From positions 219,529,045 through 219,593,044 of the forward strand of contig NC_135785.1 of NCBI RefSeq assembly GCF_051106095.1: a stretch of DNA of 64,000 bases, read 5' to 3'. The notes beneath the pieces were generated by a model. It was given only the letters and a program-made list of their open reading frames with translations. It was not told the DNA's origin and ran no database searches. Both the position numbers and the translations under genes were made by a program. The stretch comes from Pogona vitticeps (lineage: Eukaryota; Chordata; Lepidosauria; Squamata; Agamidae). Shown one piece after another: positions 63,306 to 64,000 of the stretch (positions are counted from its first letter, which is position 1; every line of letters begins with the position of its first letter).

Positions 63306-64000
63306 TGTTGTTGTTTAGTCATTAAGTCATGTCTGACTCTTCGTGACCCCATGGACCAGAGCATGCCAGGCCCTCCTGTTTTCCACTGCCTCCCGAAGTT
63401 TGGTCAAATTCATGTTGGTAGCTTCAGTGACACTGTCCAACCATCTCATCCTCTGTCGTCCCCTTCTCCTCTTGCGTTCACACTTCCCCAACATCAAGGA
63501 CTTTTCCAGGGAGTCTTCTCTTCTCATGAGATGGCCGAAGTATTGGAGCCTCAGCTTCAGGATCTGTCCTTCCAGTGACTACTCAGGGTTGATTTCCTTT
63601 AAAATGGATAGGTTTGTTCTCCTTACAGTCCAGGGGACTCTCAAGAGTCTCATCCAGCACCACAATTCAAAACCATCAATTCTTCGGCGGTCAGCCTTCT
63701 TTATGGTCCAGCTCACACTTCCATACATCACTACTGGAAAAACCATAGCTTTGACTATGCAGACCTTTGTCGGCAAAGTGATGTCTCTGCTTTTTAAGAT
63801 GCTGTCTAAGTTTGTCATCACTTTCATCCCAAGAAGTGGGTGTCTTTTAATTTTGGGGCTGCTGTCACCATCTGCAGTGATCATGGAGCCCAAGAAAGTA
63901 ACTGTCACTGCCTCCATATCTTCCCCTTCTATTTGCCAGGAGATGATGGGACCAGTGGCCATGATCTTAGTTTTTTTGATGTTGAGCTTCAGACCATTTT
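63306..64000 (-). mobile_element. Bov-B (RTE) LINE 3' part, cut by the window edge (minus strand)
   Basis: On the minus strand: [78 protein letters not shown] and [20 protein letters not shown], ending VHGVTKSQT before the TTGTTGTTTAGTC tail. The reading frame is nearly continuous. It continues past 64000. Confidence 0.93.

Overview
This window is vertebrate nuclear DNA, and the repeats point to a squamate reptile, probably a lizard. It holds a full-length Sauria SINE (tRNA-derived head, Bov-B tail) with a perfect 14-bp target-site duplication, several Bov-B (RTE) LINE copies, a young L2 LINE, CR1 fragments, other tRNA-derived SINEs, and many hAT-like and TA-flanked DNA transposons. The squamate call rests on the Sauria SINE, a family known only from Squamata. 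Genes are split by introns and coding exons are a small fraction of the DNA. There are no operons and no sign of bacterial sequence.

Two host genes can be read exon by exon, both on the + strand. POGLUT1 (protein O-glucosyltransferase 1, Rumi) has 11 coding exons from 12738 to 29640. They join in phase to 392 residues, with an N-terminal signal peptide and a C-terminal KTEL ER-retrieval signal. TIMMDC1 (a complex I assembly factor of the mitochondrial inner membrane) has 7 coding exons from 36667 to 49762, giving 252 residues. As I recall it, the human order is TMEM39A(-), POGLUT1(+), TIMMDC1(+), CD80(-), so the core pair is conserved. I found no coding exons of TMEM39A in the first 12 kb or of CD80 in the last 14 kb. 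The two genes act in different compartments (ER glycosylation of Notch EGF repeats; complex I assembly), so their adjacency is ancestral linkage rather than a shared pathway.

Layout: 1-12.4 kb is intergenic and repeat-rich. It holds TA-flanked MITEs, an 0.8-kb hAT element, a Bov-B copy with a 5' inversion, a MITE with an internal minisatellite, and the Sauria SINE. 12.4-12.74 kb is the GC-rich POGLUT1 promoter region. 12.7-29.6 kb is POGLUT1, whose third intron carries a 5'-truncated L2 with a long open reverse-transcriptase frame, sitting between two inverted-repeat arms. 29.6-36.5 kb is intergenic (CR1, MITEs, a hAT, a Bov-B copy). 36.4-49.8 kb is TIMMDC1, with a Bov-B copy, a palindromic hAT MITE and CR1 fragments in its introns. 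49.8-64 kb is downstream, with a GC-rich foldback minisatellite, CR1, a palindromic element, further small transposons and a Bov-B copy that runs off the right edge.

The most unusual structures are: the inverted minisatellite at about 50.0-51.5 kb; a short element family ending in a GGTTGTTGTGGG motif, with two copies framed by perfect 12-13 bp duplications; the Bov-B hairpin at 4.3-4.8 kb; the L2 between inverted arms; and the apparent loss of N-glycosylation sequons from POGLUT1. No retroviral or LTR element was recognised. All identifications come from reading the sequence and from remembered family features; no database search was run.
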